Below, in pieces: positions 22,634 through 32,459 of a DNA stretch of 64,000 nt (within the stretch, counting starts at the first letter, position 1; every line of letters begins with the position of its first letter). The stretch comes from Elephas maximus indicus (Eukaryota > Chordata > Mammalia > Proboscidea > Elephantidae): assembly GCF_024166365.1 (NCBI RefSeq), contig NC_064821.1:106126349-106190348 (forward strand), written 5' to 3'. The notes under the pieces were generated by a model. That model was given only the letters and a program-made list of their open reading frames with translations. It did not search any database and was not told where the DNA came from. The position numbers were made by a program, and so were the translations under genes.

Positions 22634-22772
22634 GGGAACCCTGGTGGCCAGGCTGCTAACCAAAAAGTTGCAGTTCCAATCCACTAGCCACTCCTTGGAA
22701 ACCCTGTGGGGCAGTTCTGTCCTATAGGGTCACTATGAGTTGGAATTGACTCTATGGCAATGGGGTTTTTAA
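22634..22772 (+). mobile_element. AfroSINE with shortened head
   Basis: Sense copy in which the A-box part is missing: ggtggcca joins directly to ggctgctaaccaaaaagttg (about 25 bp absent). An 11-bp TSD atcttaccaga lies at 22623-22633 and 22773-22783. Confidence 0.92.
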
Positions 22773-22920
22773 ATCTTACCAGAAGTGCAATCAATTCAGC
22801 CCAATTTTTTATATCACTGAAGCTCGAACTATGATTTTGTCAGTGCTTCAGGGATCTGGAACTATTTGAATCAAATTTTAATGTATTAATAAATTCAAAT
22901 ATTTTAAACTATTATTAAGT

Positions 22921-23315
22921 GCTGTGGAATCCTTCAGTGGTACAAACACTTAAGCACTGGATTGCTAGCTGAGAGGTTGGGGGTTTAAACGCATCCAGGC
23001 GCATCTCAAAGGAAAGGGCTGGCAATCTGCTTCTGAAAGATAACATTCTTGAAAACCCTGTGGAACAATTAATTCTGTTCTGCCCACACGGAGTCGCCAA
23101 GTGTCAGAATCAACCCAAAAGCAACTAAAAAGAAACCTAAACCTGTTGCCGTCAAATCAATTCTGAGTCATAGCGACCCTACAAAACGGAGTAGAACTGC
23201 CCCCATAAAGTTGCCAAGGAGCACCTGGTGGATTCAAACTGCCAGCCTTTTGGTTAGCAGCCACAGCACTTAACCACTATGCCACCATGGTTTCCAAAAG
23301 CAACTAACAGATAAT
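22921..23315 (+). mobile_element. AfroSINE, older subfamily, host of a nested SINE
   Basis: Sense: ggaatccttcagtggtacaa, gattgctagctgagaggttg, cacacggagtcgccaagtg, caaaagcaactaa. Its tail is split by the minus-strand SINE at 23128-23293 and continues as caactaacagataa. Confidence 0.85.
23128..23293 (-). mobile_element. AfroSINE nested in another SINE
   Basis: Antisense copy: gccgtcaaatcaattctgag to ccaccatggttt. A perfect 13-bp TSD ccaaaagcaacta at 23115-23127 and 23294-23306 shows insertion into the tail of the older SINE. Confidence 0.93.
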
Positions 23316-23324
23316 TATTTGTTA

Positions 23325-23518
23325 TCTGTCACCAAGTCAATTCTGAATCATAGCAACGCTGTAGGACAGAGTGGAGCAGCCCCCATAGGGTTTCCTAGAC
23401 TGCATTCTTTACAGGAGCAAATTGCCAGGTCTTTTCTCCCATGGAGCAGCTGGTGGATTCAAACTATTGACCTTTTGGTTAGCAGCTGAGCACTTTGCCA
23501 TTGTGCCACCAGGACTCA
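23325..23518 (-). mobile_element. AfroSINE, third of cluster
   Basis: Antisense: caccaagtcaattctgaatc, ccccatagggtttcctagac, gttagcagctgagcactttg, gccaccaggactc. Longer form with the caggagcaaattgccaggtc insert. Confidence 0.9.
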
Positions 23519-23519
23519 A

Positions 23520-23890
23520 CAACAATACTAAGTGCTATAAAAGAAAACTGCAGGATGGCTGGAGAACTTTCATGGCGGAAAGAGGGTGGTGTTGCGGGGG
23601 GATGAGGGCCAGAGGAGAGGTTTGCCTTACATTGCTGGAACAGGGAAGATTTCCTTAAGGAATTTATGCTTGAAAGCTAAAGTATAGGGGATGAAGGCCA
23701 AGGGGACAGCATGAGTGAAGTCCGTAAGAGAGGAAAAAACATGGTGTATTTCAGGAAGTGAAAGAAGGCCAGAGTGGCTGAGGAAAGGAGCAAAGGTGAG
23801 AGAGTAATGAAATGAGGCTAGTGAGGGAGACGGGCAGGAGCCAGACCAAGCTTTTATGACAAAGCTAAAACTTGCATAGAATACAGAAAG
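23520..23890 (-). repeat. L2 LINE, diverged
   Basis: Antisense L2-like: ggaacagggaagatttcctt, ggccagagtggctgaggaaa, gcaggagccagaccaagctt. Confidence 0.6.
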
Positions 23891-24499
23891 TTTGGCTTCT
23901 CATGTGTTTCTGAATAGCTCATGTATTTCCCTTCCTTTGCACACTGGTAGAATCAGAATAAAAATACTAAAATATTGAGGCATAGCAGCAGGCCTTACTA
24001 AGTTCAGCCCCACAGCAGGGATCATATCTGAATATTCCGGAGCACCAGGACGCAGCACAGGATGCGTTCCTGAAGTGTCTGTTTCATGAATTAATGAGTG
24101 AAAGAATAAATGGACGCGCTTCTGCTTGACCATTGCTTTATCAACAATTTCTGCCCAAAGAACCGGAAAGGAATTCAGATGGCTGTCTGCTTTGGGCTAG
24201 ACCTCCCTGTCCACTGGCAGTTTACCCGCTCAAGCCCCCGTAGCAGAGAAGAGATTCCTGGGTTTTTTCTTTCATGTCAAGTTGCTTCCAAATTCCCCCA
24301 CAGAATTCTGCTTTCGTATTTTATGAAATCAAATACCCATAAAAATTTCAAAATTAGAAGAGTCCTTTGAAAATAGTCTAAAGCCTTCAAACCCCTCCTT
24401 CCCAACCCTCATACTTAAATCCGTTTTACCTTCCTTGCCTACCAATGTCCACCCTCCACTCATACCACCTCCTCTGATGGGCATCTTTTTGCCCCTTTT
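23891..24499. other. Mostly unassigned
   Basis: A weak sense L2 3' end (cagcagggatcatatctgaa) at about 24000-24115; otherwise nothing recognised. The right end carries the left TSD of the next SINE. Confidence 0.45.
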
Positions 24500-25324
24500 T
24501 GTTGTTGTTAGCTGCCATCACATGGCAACTCCATGCACAATGGAACAAAACGATGCCTGGTCCTGCACTGTCTTAGACATTTAGTGCTGCCAAAACAGAA
24601 ATACTACAAGTGGATGGCTTTAACAAAGAGAAATTTATTTCCTCACAGTAAAGTAGGCTAAAAGCCCAAATTCAAGGCGTCAGCTCCAGGGGAAGGCTTT
24701 TTCTCTCTGTCGGCTCTGGAGGAAGGTCCTTGTTCTCAGTCTTCCCATGGTCTAGGAGCTTCTCAGGCGCAGGGACCCCAGGTACAAAGGACGGGCTCTG
24801 CTCCAGGTGCTGCTTTCTTGGTGGTATGAGGTCCCGCTGTCTCTCTTCTGGGTTCTACCTTTTACATCTCAAGAGATTGCCTCAAGACACAATCTAATCC
24901 TGTAGGTTGAGTCCTGCCTCACTAACACAACTGCTGCCCAGTCTCCCTCATTAACATCATAGAGGAAGGATTTACAACACAAAGGAAAAGCTCACAATAC
25001 CAGGAATCGTGGCCCAGCCCAACTGATACACATATTTTAGGGGAACATAATTCAATCCATGACATGTGCCTTCCCCATGATTGGTTGTAGATCAGACCAT
25101 TGTCATCCATAGGGTTTTCACTGGATAATTTTCATAAGTAGATCTCCGGGCCTTTCTTCCTAGCCTATCTTAATCCAGAAGCTCCATTAAAGCCGGTTTA
25201 GCATCACAGCAACATGTAAGCCTCCACTGACAGGTGGTGGCTGCACAAGAGGTGCATCGACCGAGAATCGAACCCAGATCTCCTGCATGGAAAACGAGAA
25301 CTTTACCCCTGAGCCATCAATGCC
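24500..25324 (-). mobile_element. tRNA-Gly-headed SINE split by an LTR
   Basis: Antisense. Left 24500-24568 is the RTE-like tail (gttgttgttagctgccatca); right 25070-25324 is the body (gggttttcactggataattt) and the tRNA-Gly-like head (cgagaatcgaacccagatct, ending ccatcaatgc). Flanks ctttttgccccttt (24485-24498) and cttttttgccccttt (25325-25339) form the TSD. A solo LTR fills 24569-25064. Confidence 0.87.
24569..25064 (-). mobile_element. Solo LTR, MaLR/ERVL-like
   Basis: Begins tgtcttagacatttag and ends ttcaatccatgaca. Same family as 14747-15253 throughout (ggtggtatgaggt block, ctctggaggaa block). The 5-bp flanks are tgcac (24564-24568) and tgtgc (25065-25069); the intact SINE/RTE sequence here reads tgcgc, so each copy lost the CpG by a different transition. 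Confidence 0.86.
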
Positions 25325-25340
25325 CTTTTTTGCCCCTTTG

Positions 25341-27620
25341 AGGGCTCTAAAAGTTAAATTGGCTCATCCATAAGCCAAGTTTACCTCTCTAGTGTATCCC
25401 CTCATGAATCCTAGTTTTACCCCTTTGAGAATATACAGATTAAGCCTATTTCCTCTCGCAAATGAGAGCCTGACAGAGATTACCTACCTCCATTTGCTCC
25501 ACAGAAATCATGTTTCAGGTTTAGATTGGAAAATTGGAATTTTGTTCTGAGTGAAGATTCCAGCGTCCCAAATTCACCGGCACTAAACCCAGAACTTGTA
25601 GATGGTGTCTACATTTCTTTGCTACGTGCTTTATGTCTTCATTTAAGAAGCTCAGTAAAATAAAATCAGGACCTTTGGAGAAAAGCGCTAAGGTTTGAGT
25701 TCAATGCGAAGTCTCCTGTGAAATATGTTGGGGGCTTGGAATTCAAACACTTGTGAATGGTAGCTCACACAGTAAAACTATCATACCTAATTCAACGCAA
25801 CTGGAGAGGTTTATTTGGGGAGTGCAGGGTGGCAGGGGTTATGCAAGGAGTTGCTTTTTGAGAGAGGAACCTTGTATGATGATTGAATGATTTGTTAACC
25901 CCCAGAGAAGGTGTTACACATAGGTCAGATCTGAGTTCATTGGCAGGGCAACCACAGTGAAGGCCTCTGGCTATAAGTCTACCTTTTTCAGTCTTTACAA
26001 CAATGGGGCTAAGAAGAACTTCAAGGAGTGTCCAAAATAATTTAATAAAGCTTATTTCTGTTATATGGGTCTGCCTGAAACAGTGCCACAATCTTCTTCT
26101 TCTTCTTTTTTTTTTTTTTTTTTAATGATCAACCCTTAGGCAGGACTTTGAAACCCGATTTCTTGTCCTTATTGTCAGAAGCACAATCCTCTTCATTCTC
26201 TCAAAGGAACATATGTAACAAGCAAAGGGAGGGGCAGTGACCCTTTGATCCTTTGGTCAGCAGTGTAGCAATGCCATGACAGTAATCTCTGGGCCACCAT
26301 TTGGCATAATGAATCTGCTTGACTTTAATTCTAGCCCAGATGTAATCTTCTATAGTCGAATGATTTGGTCTCCCAGGCACTCCAATGAAATAGAAAACAG
26401 TTCCCTAGAATCCAGCGAAAATAATTTTTATTCCTCATTTCTGCTTCTAATTAATTGTTAAGCAATTAGATTGAGGCTTGATCTATCGCAATCACTATAA
26501 AACTGTGCTGTGGCAAAGGTTCTTAATAATGATCTTCCTGACCGCGGAAATAGGAGGCTCTGGAAAAAGGGTAAAACATTTTGAGGACAAATCTTTCTTA
26601 ATTCATTCAATTAAATATATAATAATATTTTTGCACTGAAACGATACCTATTATCTGAGAATACTGAAGGTAGTGTAGTTCTGAATTAATTAGGTCTCCC
26701 AGTACCCCAGTGAATGAGACAGATACAGGAAGACGCTGAGGTTAAGTGACTAACTCCAGGCTAGAGTGACGGGAGGGCATGGTGGAGCTCAGTAGGGGAC
26801 CCCTCTTGCTAACTATCATAGCCCAGAGCCAGCAGTCACAATCTAAATTAAACACCCCTAACCCAAGAGAGTCGAGGAGATGCCACGGTCATACCAAAAA
26901 AATTACGACGAGAGTTTGCCTCAAAACTCTGAACGTACATTAAAGGAAAGGGGAACCCTGTTTTTTACCCTCCGTTTCCTCACTTGGAAAAATTACGGCA
27001 GTGCCATTTCTAATTCAGTGTTACGCTGGGAAGGTTGCAAATTAATTACAATTATGCCTTCTTTGTGCCAAGTGATAATTTACCGCAATTAATTATCAAA
27101 AGATCTACTGCTGTCAATTATGATACTCTCTCTTAAGGGGAGGGAGGAGCTATTTGTGAGCATCTGAAATCTGTAACAATGTTATGTTTTGCCTTTTTTT
27201 TCCCAATTAAGCTATTATAATTTGTTTTCATTATGCCAAGCACAATGGAGAAACTAACAATGTTACTCTAACCTTTTTCTTAATCTAAACATTATCTAGA
27301 CGTTCATTGAGTCAACACTCCTATTGTTACACCTGCAAGTTGTACATAGGGGGAGGCATACTTCAGAATTAATGAGCGCAGCTGCGGTCTCTCTTACATT
27401 CAGCACTTGTAAAATAGACCTCTTTAAAATGCCATTATCACAATATTGATAGAGTTATTTATAGCATTGCAAACGCTTTCAGTCATAACAGAGGACTTGT
27501 TATCCACAGCGAGTTCATGCTGCTGTCATCCCCTGGCCATCATCCAGAGCCTGGGAGCAGGCACCAGGTGGACCATCTTTCAAATATGAGCTATGAAAGA
27601 CAACCGAAAAACTTTCTCTG
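25341..27620. other. Repeat-poor island, possible conserved noncoding DNA
   Basis: About 2.3 kb with no AfroSINE, RTE, L1 or LTR; only a T-rich run (26096-26124) and a weak antisense MIR (about 26720-26830) are seen. AT-rich parts carry several homeodomain-type TAATTA cores (caaattaattacaattatgc, gcaattaattatcaaaagat). Conservation is inferred, not measured. Confidence 0.55.
26720..26830 (-). repeat. MIR SINE, diverged
   Basis: Antisense MIR core: gacgctgaggttaagtgact, aactccaggctagagtgacg. The only recognisable transposon inside the repeat-poor island. Confidence 0.55.
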
Positions 27621-28111
27621 AAAGTGAGTCTAATCTCCAGGAGGAGGTTAAGTGCCGAGCGACTACTTGCAGGAAGCACAACATGTCAGCCTACGGAAGC
27701 CCCACTACTACGCACCTTAGCCCCTGGTTGCAGATGGGCTGCCCAGGTATATAAGACATGTCACTTATTACTTGGCCCAACATGGTTCTGCTGGGAATCA
27801 GGAAACTCAGGGTGCAAAGACTTGTGCTATTTCTTCATAACTAAGTCAAAGCGATGTCAGTTCCAAAAGGCAACGTCTGGAGAAATTGTCTGCCTCCACG
27901 ACCTTGCTCATGCTCTTTCATTCTGTGTATGGACTTCCTGTTTGTATCTCTCCCCTCCTCCCCCCACCCCCCCCCTTAAATTTTAACCTCTGTGTGGGTG
28001 AAAAGTACACCTTCCCTGCTTTCTTTATAGCACAGTGCTGGACACATGGGCAACACTGTGAATTTATTTAAGAAACCCTTGCTAAGTACTAGGCATATGC
28101 TAGGCAGAGCA
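27621..28111. other. Unassigned with C-rich run
   Basis: Contains a pyrimidine/C-rich tract at about 27950-27976 and a weak antisense L2 end near 28020-28110. The 120-codon frame at 27624-27986 has no recognised domain and is probably chance. Confidence 0.4.
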
Positions 28112-28333
28112 CTGTTGTCTTTGTTAGTTGCCCTTGAGTTGGCTCTGACTCATGCGACCTTACGTGTAGCAAAACAAATTGTTGCCCAGACCTATGCCAG
28201 CTGCAGGATCGTGGCTATTGTGTCAGTCCGTCTCACTGAGGCCTCCTATGTTTTCACGGGCCCTCTACTTTACCAAAAATGATATCCTTTTCTAGCAATT
28301 GATCTTTCCTGATGACATGTCCAAAGTAAGTAC
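28112..28333 (-). mobile_element. RTE LINE 3' end, 5'-truncated
   Basis: Antisense RTE 3' region: ttgagttggctctgactcat, gttgcccagacctatgccag, ctactttaccaaaaatgata, cctgatgacatgtccaaagt. Matches the reverse complement of about 57150-57385. Confidence 0.85.
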
Positions 28334-28336
28334 CAT

Positions 28337-28545
28337 TGTTTTTGTTGTTGTGTGCCATCGAGGTGATCTTGACTCATAGCAAACTTACAGGACAGAGTAG
28401 AACTACCCCATAGGGTTTCCTAGTCTATAAATCTTTACAGGAGCAGATCACCAGGTCTTTTCTCCTGTGGTGTGGCTGAGGTTCAAACTACTAACCTTCC
28501 AGTTAGCAGCTGAGTGCTTCACCACTGCACCACGAGGGCTCTTCT
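28337..28545 (-). mobile_element. AfroSINE, longer form
   Basis: Antisense: gccatcgaggtgatcttgac, ccccatagggtttcctagtc, gttagcagctgagtgcttca, ccacgagggctc. Flanks share aagtaag (28324-28330 and 28547-28553). Confidence 0.9.
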
Positions 28546-28559
28546 AAGTAAGCACTAAA

Positions 28560-28655
28560 AAAAAACCAAACCCGCTGATGTTGAGTAGATTCTGACTCGT
28601 AGCAACCCTATAGGACAGAGTAGAATTGCCCCATGGAGTTTCTAATGGATTCGGA
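28560..28655 (-). repeat. AfroSINE 3' fragment
   Basis: Antisense 3' part only (gatgttgagtagattctgac to gccccatggagtttctaatg). It lies between two A runs and near-copies of aagtaagcac, which suggests a short truncated insertion. Confidence 0.8.
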
Positions 28656-28719
28656 AGTAAGCACCAAAAAAAAAAAAAAAAAAAGCACTAGGTGCTATAA
28701 AACAAAGACATATGTAAGT

Positions 28720-29361
28720 CATCATTTCTTCACTTAAGCTCACAATTTAAGACAAAGGTTCTTCACCTTTTTCTAGTCACAAGGTCCTTTGTTAATCTGC
28801 TAAAGTAAAAGCTTTGAGATGTCTCCACAGAAAGAGACAATGTAGCTAGACTACAATCCAGGCCTCCAGACTCTGGAGCCAGGGATCTCATAACAGAGCC
28901 TGCCTCAGAAGCCATCTGCAAGCACGGGGTGAAGACACAGAAAACCCCATCCAGGCTTTGTTTCTAGGACAAGAGGGAGGGCAGAATATCCCCTCCAGCT
29001 GTCCTAGAGTGCAGATGGTAGGGCTGAGGAAGAGGACTGGCGGTGACTTACACGATTTCTGCAATACAGGTGATGGTTCTCCCTGGACCTTCTGAGAGAA
29101 GTGACAGGCTTCTCTGCAGCAGATGGGCTGATTCTCTGTCACTCTTCAGGGTACCCATGCAGGTGGAAAATCACTCCGTTTTGCACCAGATTCAGGGAGT
29201 CTGCAACCCCTTGGAGCTCATCCAGGGACCTCTGCATAGCTAATAGCAATAAATGAATGAGTGAGTTGAGAGAAGTCCGCGTTGGTTGAACATAAAGCTC
29301 TCAAGGGCAAGGCATGCCATGACTTCGGAAAAGGGGCTCAGCCTTGCTCCCAAAACTATGT
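28720..29361. other. Mostly unique sequence
   Basis: No transposon recognised. Holds the weak exon candidate at 29052-29158 on the minus strand. Confidence 0.4.
29052..29158 (-). other. Weak candidate coding exon
   Basis: Minus-strand frame starting at an ATG at 29158 in an acceptable context (acctgcatgg), open for 35 codons, and ending at a GTAAGT splice-donor-like site (29046-29051). The peptide includes SLLSEGPGRTITCIAEIV. I do not recognise it, the donor lacks the usual AG before GT, and no partner exon is seen. Chance is a real possibility. Confidence 0.12.
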
Positions 29362-29660
29362 TTTTGTTGTTGTTCCTGCCATGGAGTCACTCCCGAGTCA
29401 TGGCAACCCCATCCACAGTGGTATCGGACCACGAGATCCATAGGATTTTCTTTGACTGATTTTCAGAAGTAGATCGCCAGGCCTTTCTTCCTCTTCTGCC
29501 TTAGTCTGTAAGTTCCACTGAAACCTGTTCAGTGTAACAGCAACACGCAAGCCTTCAATGACAGATGGGCGTTGGCTGCACGTGAGGTGCACTGTCCAGG
29601 AATCAAGTCTAGGTCTCCTGGCTTCATGGAAGGTGAAAATTCTGCCACTGATCCAACACC
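29362..29660 (-). mobile_element. tRNA-Gly-headed SINE, third copy
   Basis: Antisense: gttgttgttcctgccatgga, tttgactgattttcagaagt, cttcctcttctgccttagtc, then the tRNA-Gly-like head (aggaatcaagtctaggtctc ... ccactgatccaacacc). The 3' part is shorter than in the copies at 12369 and 24500. Confidence 0.85.
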
Positions 29661-29795
29661 ACCTTCCCCAGAAGCATATTCTTCCCAAATTGATTGGCCT
29701 GGCTTCCTTGGATACTTAGGGTCAGCCAGTCGTTCTAGGTTTTTATAAGTTTGTGTTTGGATTCAGGAGTTTAATTTCTCTTTCTAGCTTGGATT

Positions 29796-29996
29796 CTGTG
29801 GTGCAGTGGTTAACCACTTGGCTTCCAACCAAGAGGTCAGAAATTCAAACCCACCAGCAACTCCATGGGAGAAAGATGAGGTAGTCTGCTTCTGTAAAGA
29901 CTGCAGCCTAGGAAACCCTATAGGGTGGGTTCTACTCTGTTCCATAGGGTCACTATGAGCTGGAATCGACTCTACAGCAATGGGTTTGGTTTTTTT
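29796..29996 (+). mobile_element. AfroSINE, longer form
   Basis: Sense: ctgtggtgcagtggttaacc, gtagtctgcttctgtaaaga, ctatgagctggaatcgactc, ggtttggtttttttt. Flanks cttggatt / cctggatt suggest a TSD. Confidence 0.92.
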
Positions 29997-30000
29997 TAAC

Positions 30001-30483
30001 CTGGATTCCTACCATATTCATTCCAGCTCCCCACCCCACCCCCAGCCCCAGCCCCTCTCTTTGGGAGTGTTGAGAATGAGCACATGCAGACTGAACCTGC
30101 CAAGTGAATAGGTCAGCACCTTTGCCAGTTCCCACCCCAGGCCCCAGGGATAACAGAAACCCAGCTGAAACGGAGAGATAAGCCTAATACATAATCTTCC
30201 CCACTCACCCACCCACATCTGAGCTAGCAAATAGACATTCTGAAGTGACCCTGGCTCAGAAGGTTTTCAAAGTGATGTGTACAAAGTGATTCCATGGGTA
30301 CCTGGCTATCTCTCATCTGCACGGGTACCCTAAAGGGAGACAAGTTATATGCCCAATCCCATGCAAAAAGCCTGTCATTTATCGCAAAGTACAAGGCCAA
30401 GCAGTTGCTTAGATTGCAGGGACCTTGACTTAAGTCACCACGGTCTTCTGCCCAAACCCCACTGCCTGTATTTATTGGTTCTT
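30001..30483. other. Unassigned sequence
   Basis: C-rich start (ccccaccccacccccagccc), otherwise featureless. No gene recognised. Confidence 0.4.
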
Positions 30484-30493
30484 AAAGGGGATT

Positions 30494-30527
30494 CTGAGTC
30501 AGAATCAACTCGACAGCATACAACAAC
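30494..30527 (+). mobile_element. 34-bp truncated RTE/SINE tail insertion
   Basis: ctgagtcagaatcaactcga to acaacaac is the extreme 3' end shared by RTE and the older AfroSINE. It is flanked by a perfect 10-bp repeat aaaggggatt (30484-30493 and 30528-30537), so it looks like an abortive target-primed insertion. Confidence 0.75.
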
Positions 30528-30659
30528 AAAGGGGATTTTTCCCTGGCAGAGGCAGCCCCAAAGGGCTGCTTCCTCCAGCTTGGCCACACTGAAGTTACTG
30601 AGTGTCTCTCTGAGGAAGAGTTTCTGTCACAGGACAAGCTGGGGGATATGGGACCCTAA

Positions 30660-30790
30660 GATTCTGCTCCCACCTCTGCCGTATTACACTTTTCCCTTGA
30701 GACCTTAGTTTTCTCATCTGCAAAATGAGAGGGCTAGCCTAGATCAGAGGGTATAACTTCAAATGCCCTCTGGGACCAGGCAGCTAACAT
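30660..30790 (+). repeat. MIR-like SINE, partial
   Basis: Sense core only: ttgagaccttagttttctca, tctgcaaaatgagagggcta. Confidence 0.6.
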
Positions 30791-31283
30791 ACATGACCTA
30801 GCAGCCAACAGGGAGTGTTGGGAACTACAGTGAACAGAAGAAAGCTACAGGCTTTTTAGTCTAAAAGGTTTAACTGCGCTTGAATAGCAAAGCTGTCAGC
30901 AGTCAAAATTTATCCTGTGACTGCCAGTTGAGAGCCATTGCTAATGAATACAATATTGATACGAAATGATACTATTGGTATTTCAGTGGTTATTTTGCAC
31001 AATACTAAAATACAGTTGAAATTCTGGTGTTTTATTTCAATAGCATTCAGAATTTTTTAAATAAAATCACTGAAATCAAGTATATATTTCAAATTAAAAA
31101 AAAATTAGCTGAGTATCTTTTGGCCATGATGGTTCTGCTACTGCCTCTGACATCCATCCCTTCAGCTCCTGCATCCCTTGGAACAACTGTGTTTGATGGA
31201 ACTAGACCAGGTGAGCTCTGAACTCTCCTGCAGGGTTCAGCCCCTGAACACAGCTTTCAGGACCACTGCCTCTGGGCAGCTCC
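30791..31283. other. Unassigned, AT-rich
   Basis: No transposon recognised. Holds the weak exon candidate at 31126-31210. Confidence 0.4.
31126..31210 (+). other. Weak candidate signal-peptide exon
   Basis: An ATG in a good context (ttggccatgatgg) opens a frame reading MMVLLLPLTSIPSAPA, hydrophobic like a signal peptide, then SLGTTVFDGTRP. It reaches a strong donor-like site, CCAG|GTGAGC, at 31210/31211; without splicing the frame stops 11 bp later. No downstream exon was recognised. Could be chance. Confidence 0.15.
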
Positions 31284-31296
31284 TCTGCTCTAACCA

Positions 31297-31496
31297 ACCA
31301 ACCATCCAAACCTGTTGCCTTGGAGTCATTTCTGACTCATAGCGACACTGTAGGACAGAGTAGAACTGCTCCATAGTGTTTCCAAGGCTGTAATCTTTAC
31401 AGAAGCAACTTTCTCCCATGGAGGGGCTGGTGGGTTCCAACCACCAACCTTTCTATTAGCAGCTGAGCACTTAACCACTGCACCACCAGGGCTCCT
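31297..31496 (-). mobile_element. AfroSINE with 13-bp TSD
   Basis: Antisense copy from acctgttgccttggagtcat to ccaccagggctcct; perfect repeat tctgctctaacca at 31284-31296 and 31497-31509. Confidence 0.95.
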
Positions 31497-31509
31497 TCTG
31501 CTCTAACCA

Positions 31510-31861
31510 GGAGCTTTAATTTGCAGCAGTTTTTTTTTCCCCCTGCCCAAAAGGGATGGTCCTGCCTGAAGCCTGACCTTCCTCTGCCTCATGTAGGGAC
31601 AGGAGGTAGACAGAGGTGAACAGTTCCATCCAAAGCCAGATCTCATTAACAAAAGTTGTTGGTGATTTTATTCTCACTTCCACCAGTCACGTGTCCAGCT
31701 ATTGGAGGCAGTGGCTAATAGGCAGTGGGGAGGGAGGTGTTCAAAAGGCCATGGAAGGGTGTCATGCAACTGCAAGAAGCTTTCCCACACTTTGCGGGAA
31801 GTTCCTCTGCTCTGCGTTCCTGTAGCAGCACCTGCGCTTACCCCGTCACTGCAATTAACAC
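31510..31861. other. Unassigned sequence
   Basis: No repeat or gene recognised. Three overlapping short frames at 31616-31940 run into the next SINE. Confidence 0.4.
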
Positions 31862-32056
31862 AAAACCAGTTGCATCGAGTAGGCTCTGGCCCATGTATGG
31901 CAGATTAAACCTGTGCTCCAGAGGATTTTCAAGGTCATGACCTTTTGGAAGTAGATTGCCAGGCTTTTCTTCCAAGGAGCCTCTGGGTAGACTTGAACCA
32001 CCAACCTTTCAGTTAGTAGTCAAGTACATTAATTATTTCCACTATCCAGGGACTCC
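31862..32056 (-). mobile_element. AfroSINE, older subfamily
   Basis: Antisense and diverged: gttgcatcgagtaggctctg, tgctccagaggattttcaag, ttggaagtagattgccaggc, actatccagggactcc. Confidence 0.87.
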
Positions 32057-32455
32057 ACATTTATTATACGCAATGTTATTTTATTGTTTGCATGTCTGTT
32101 TCTCCCACTAGAGCTGTAAACTCCTTGAAGGTATTTTTGTGTCCCCAGTACCTAGCACAGTGCCTGGCACACAGTAGACTTGACATATATGATCATTAAA
32201 TGTATTTGTCCTGAACTATTGTTTATTGCTGAATTTATTTAGATTTGTTTATTTATTTGTTTATTGAATTTATTTAAAGAAATAGGGCATTCTGGGCTTG
32301 TGGGGGAAGCATAAACATACTAAACACAATTTATATGTGTTTGAGGTCTGTGTGTTCTACTCCAGTGCATTGCCGGCACCTAGCGTATAGTTTAACAGTG
32401 CATTCCCAGCACCCTGACATACAGTAGGTAACGAATAAACATTCTCTAAATGAAT
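32057..32455 (+). repeat. L2 LINE 3' ends
   Basis: First end at 32057-32215 (tagagctgtaaactccttga, gtgcctggcacacagtagac); a second L2-like end at about 32330-32455 (attcccagcaccctgacata, gaatgaatgagg). Confidence 0.75.
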
Positions 32456-32459
32456 GAAT

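Noticed and set aside
27624-27986. 120-codon frame near the repeat-poor island
   Set aside because: No recognised domain, low-complexity proline end caused by a C-rich run, and no splice or promoter support seen.
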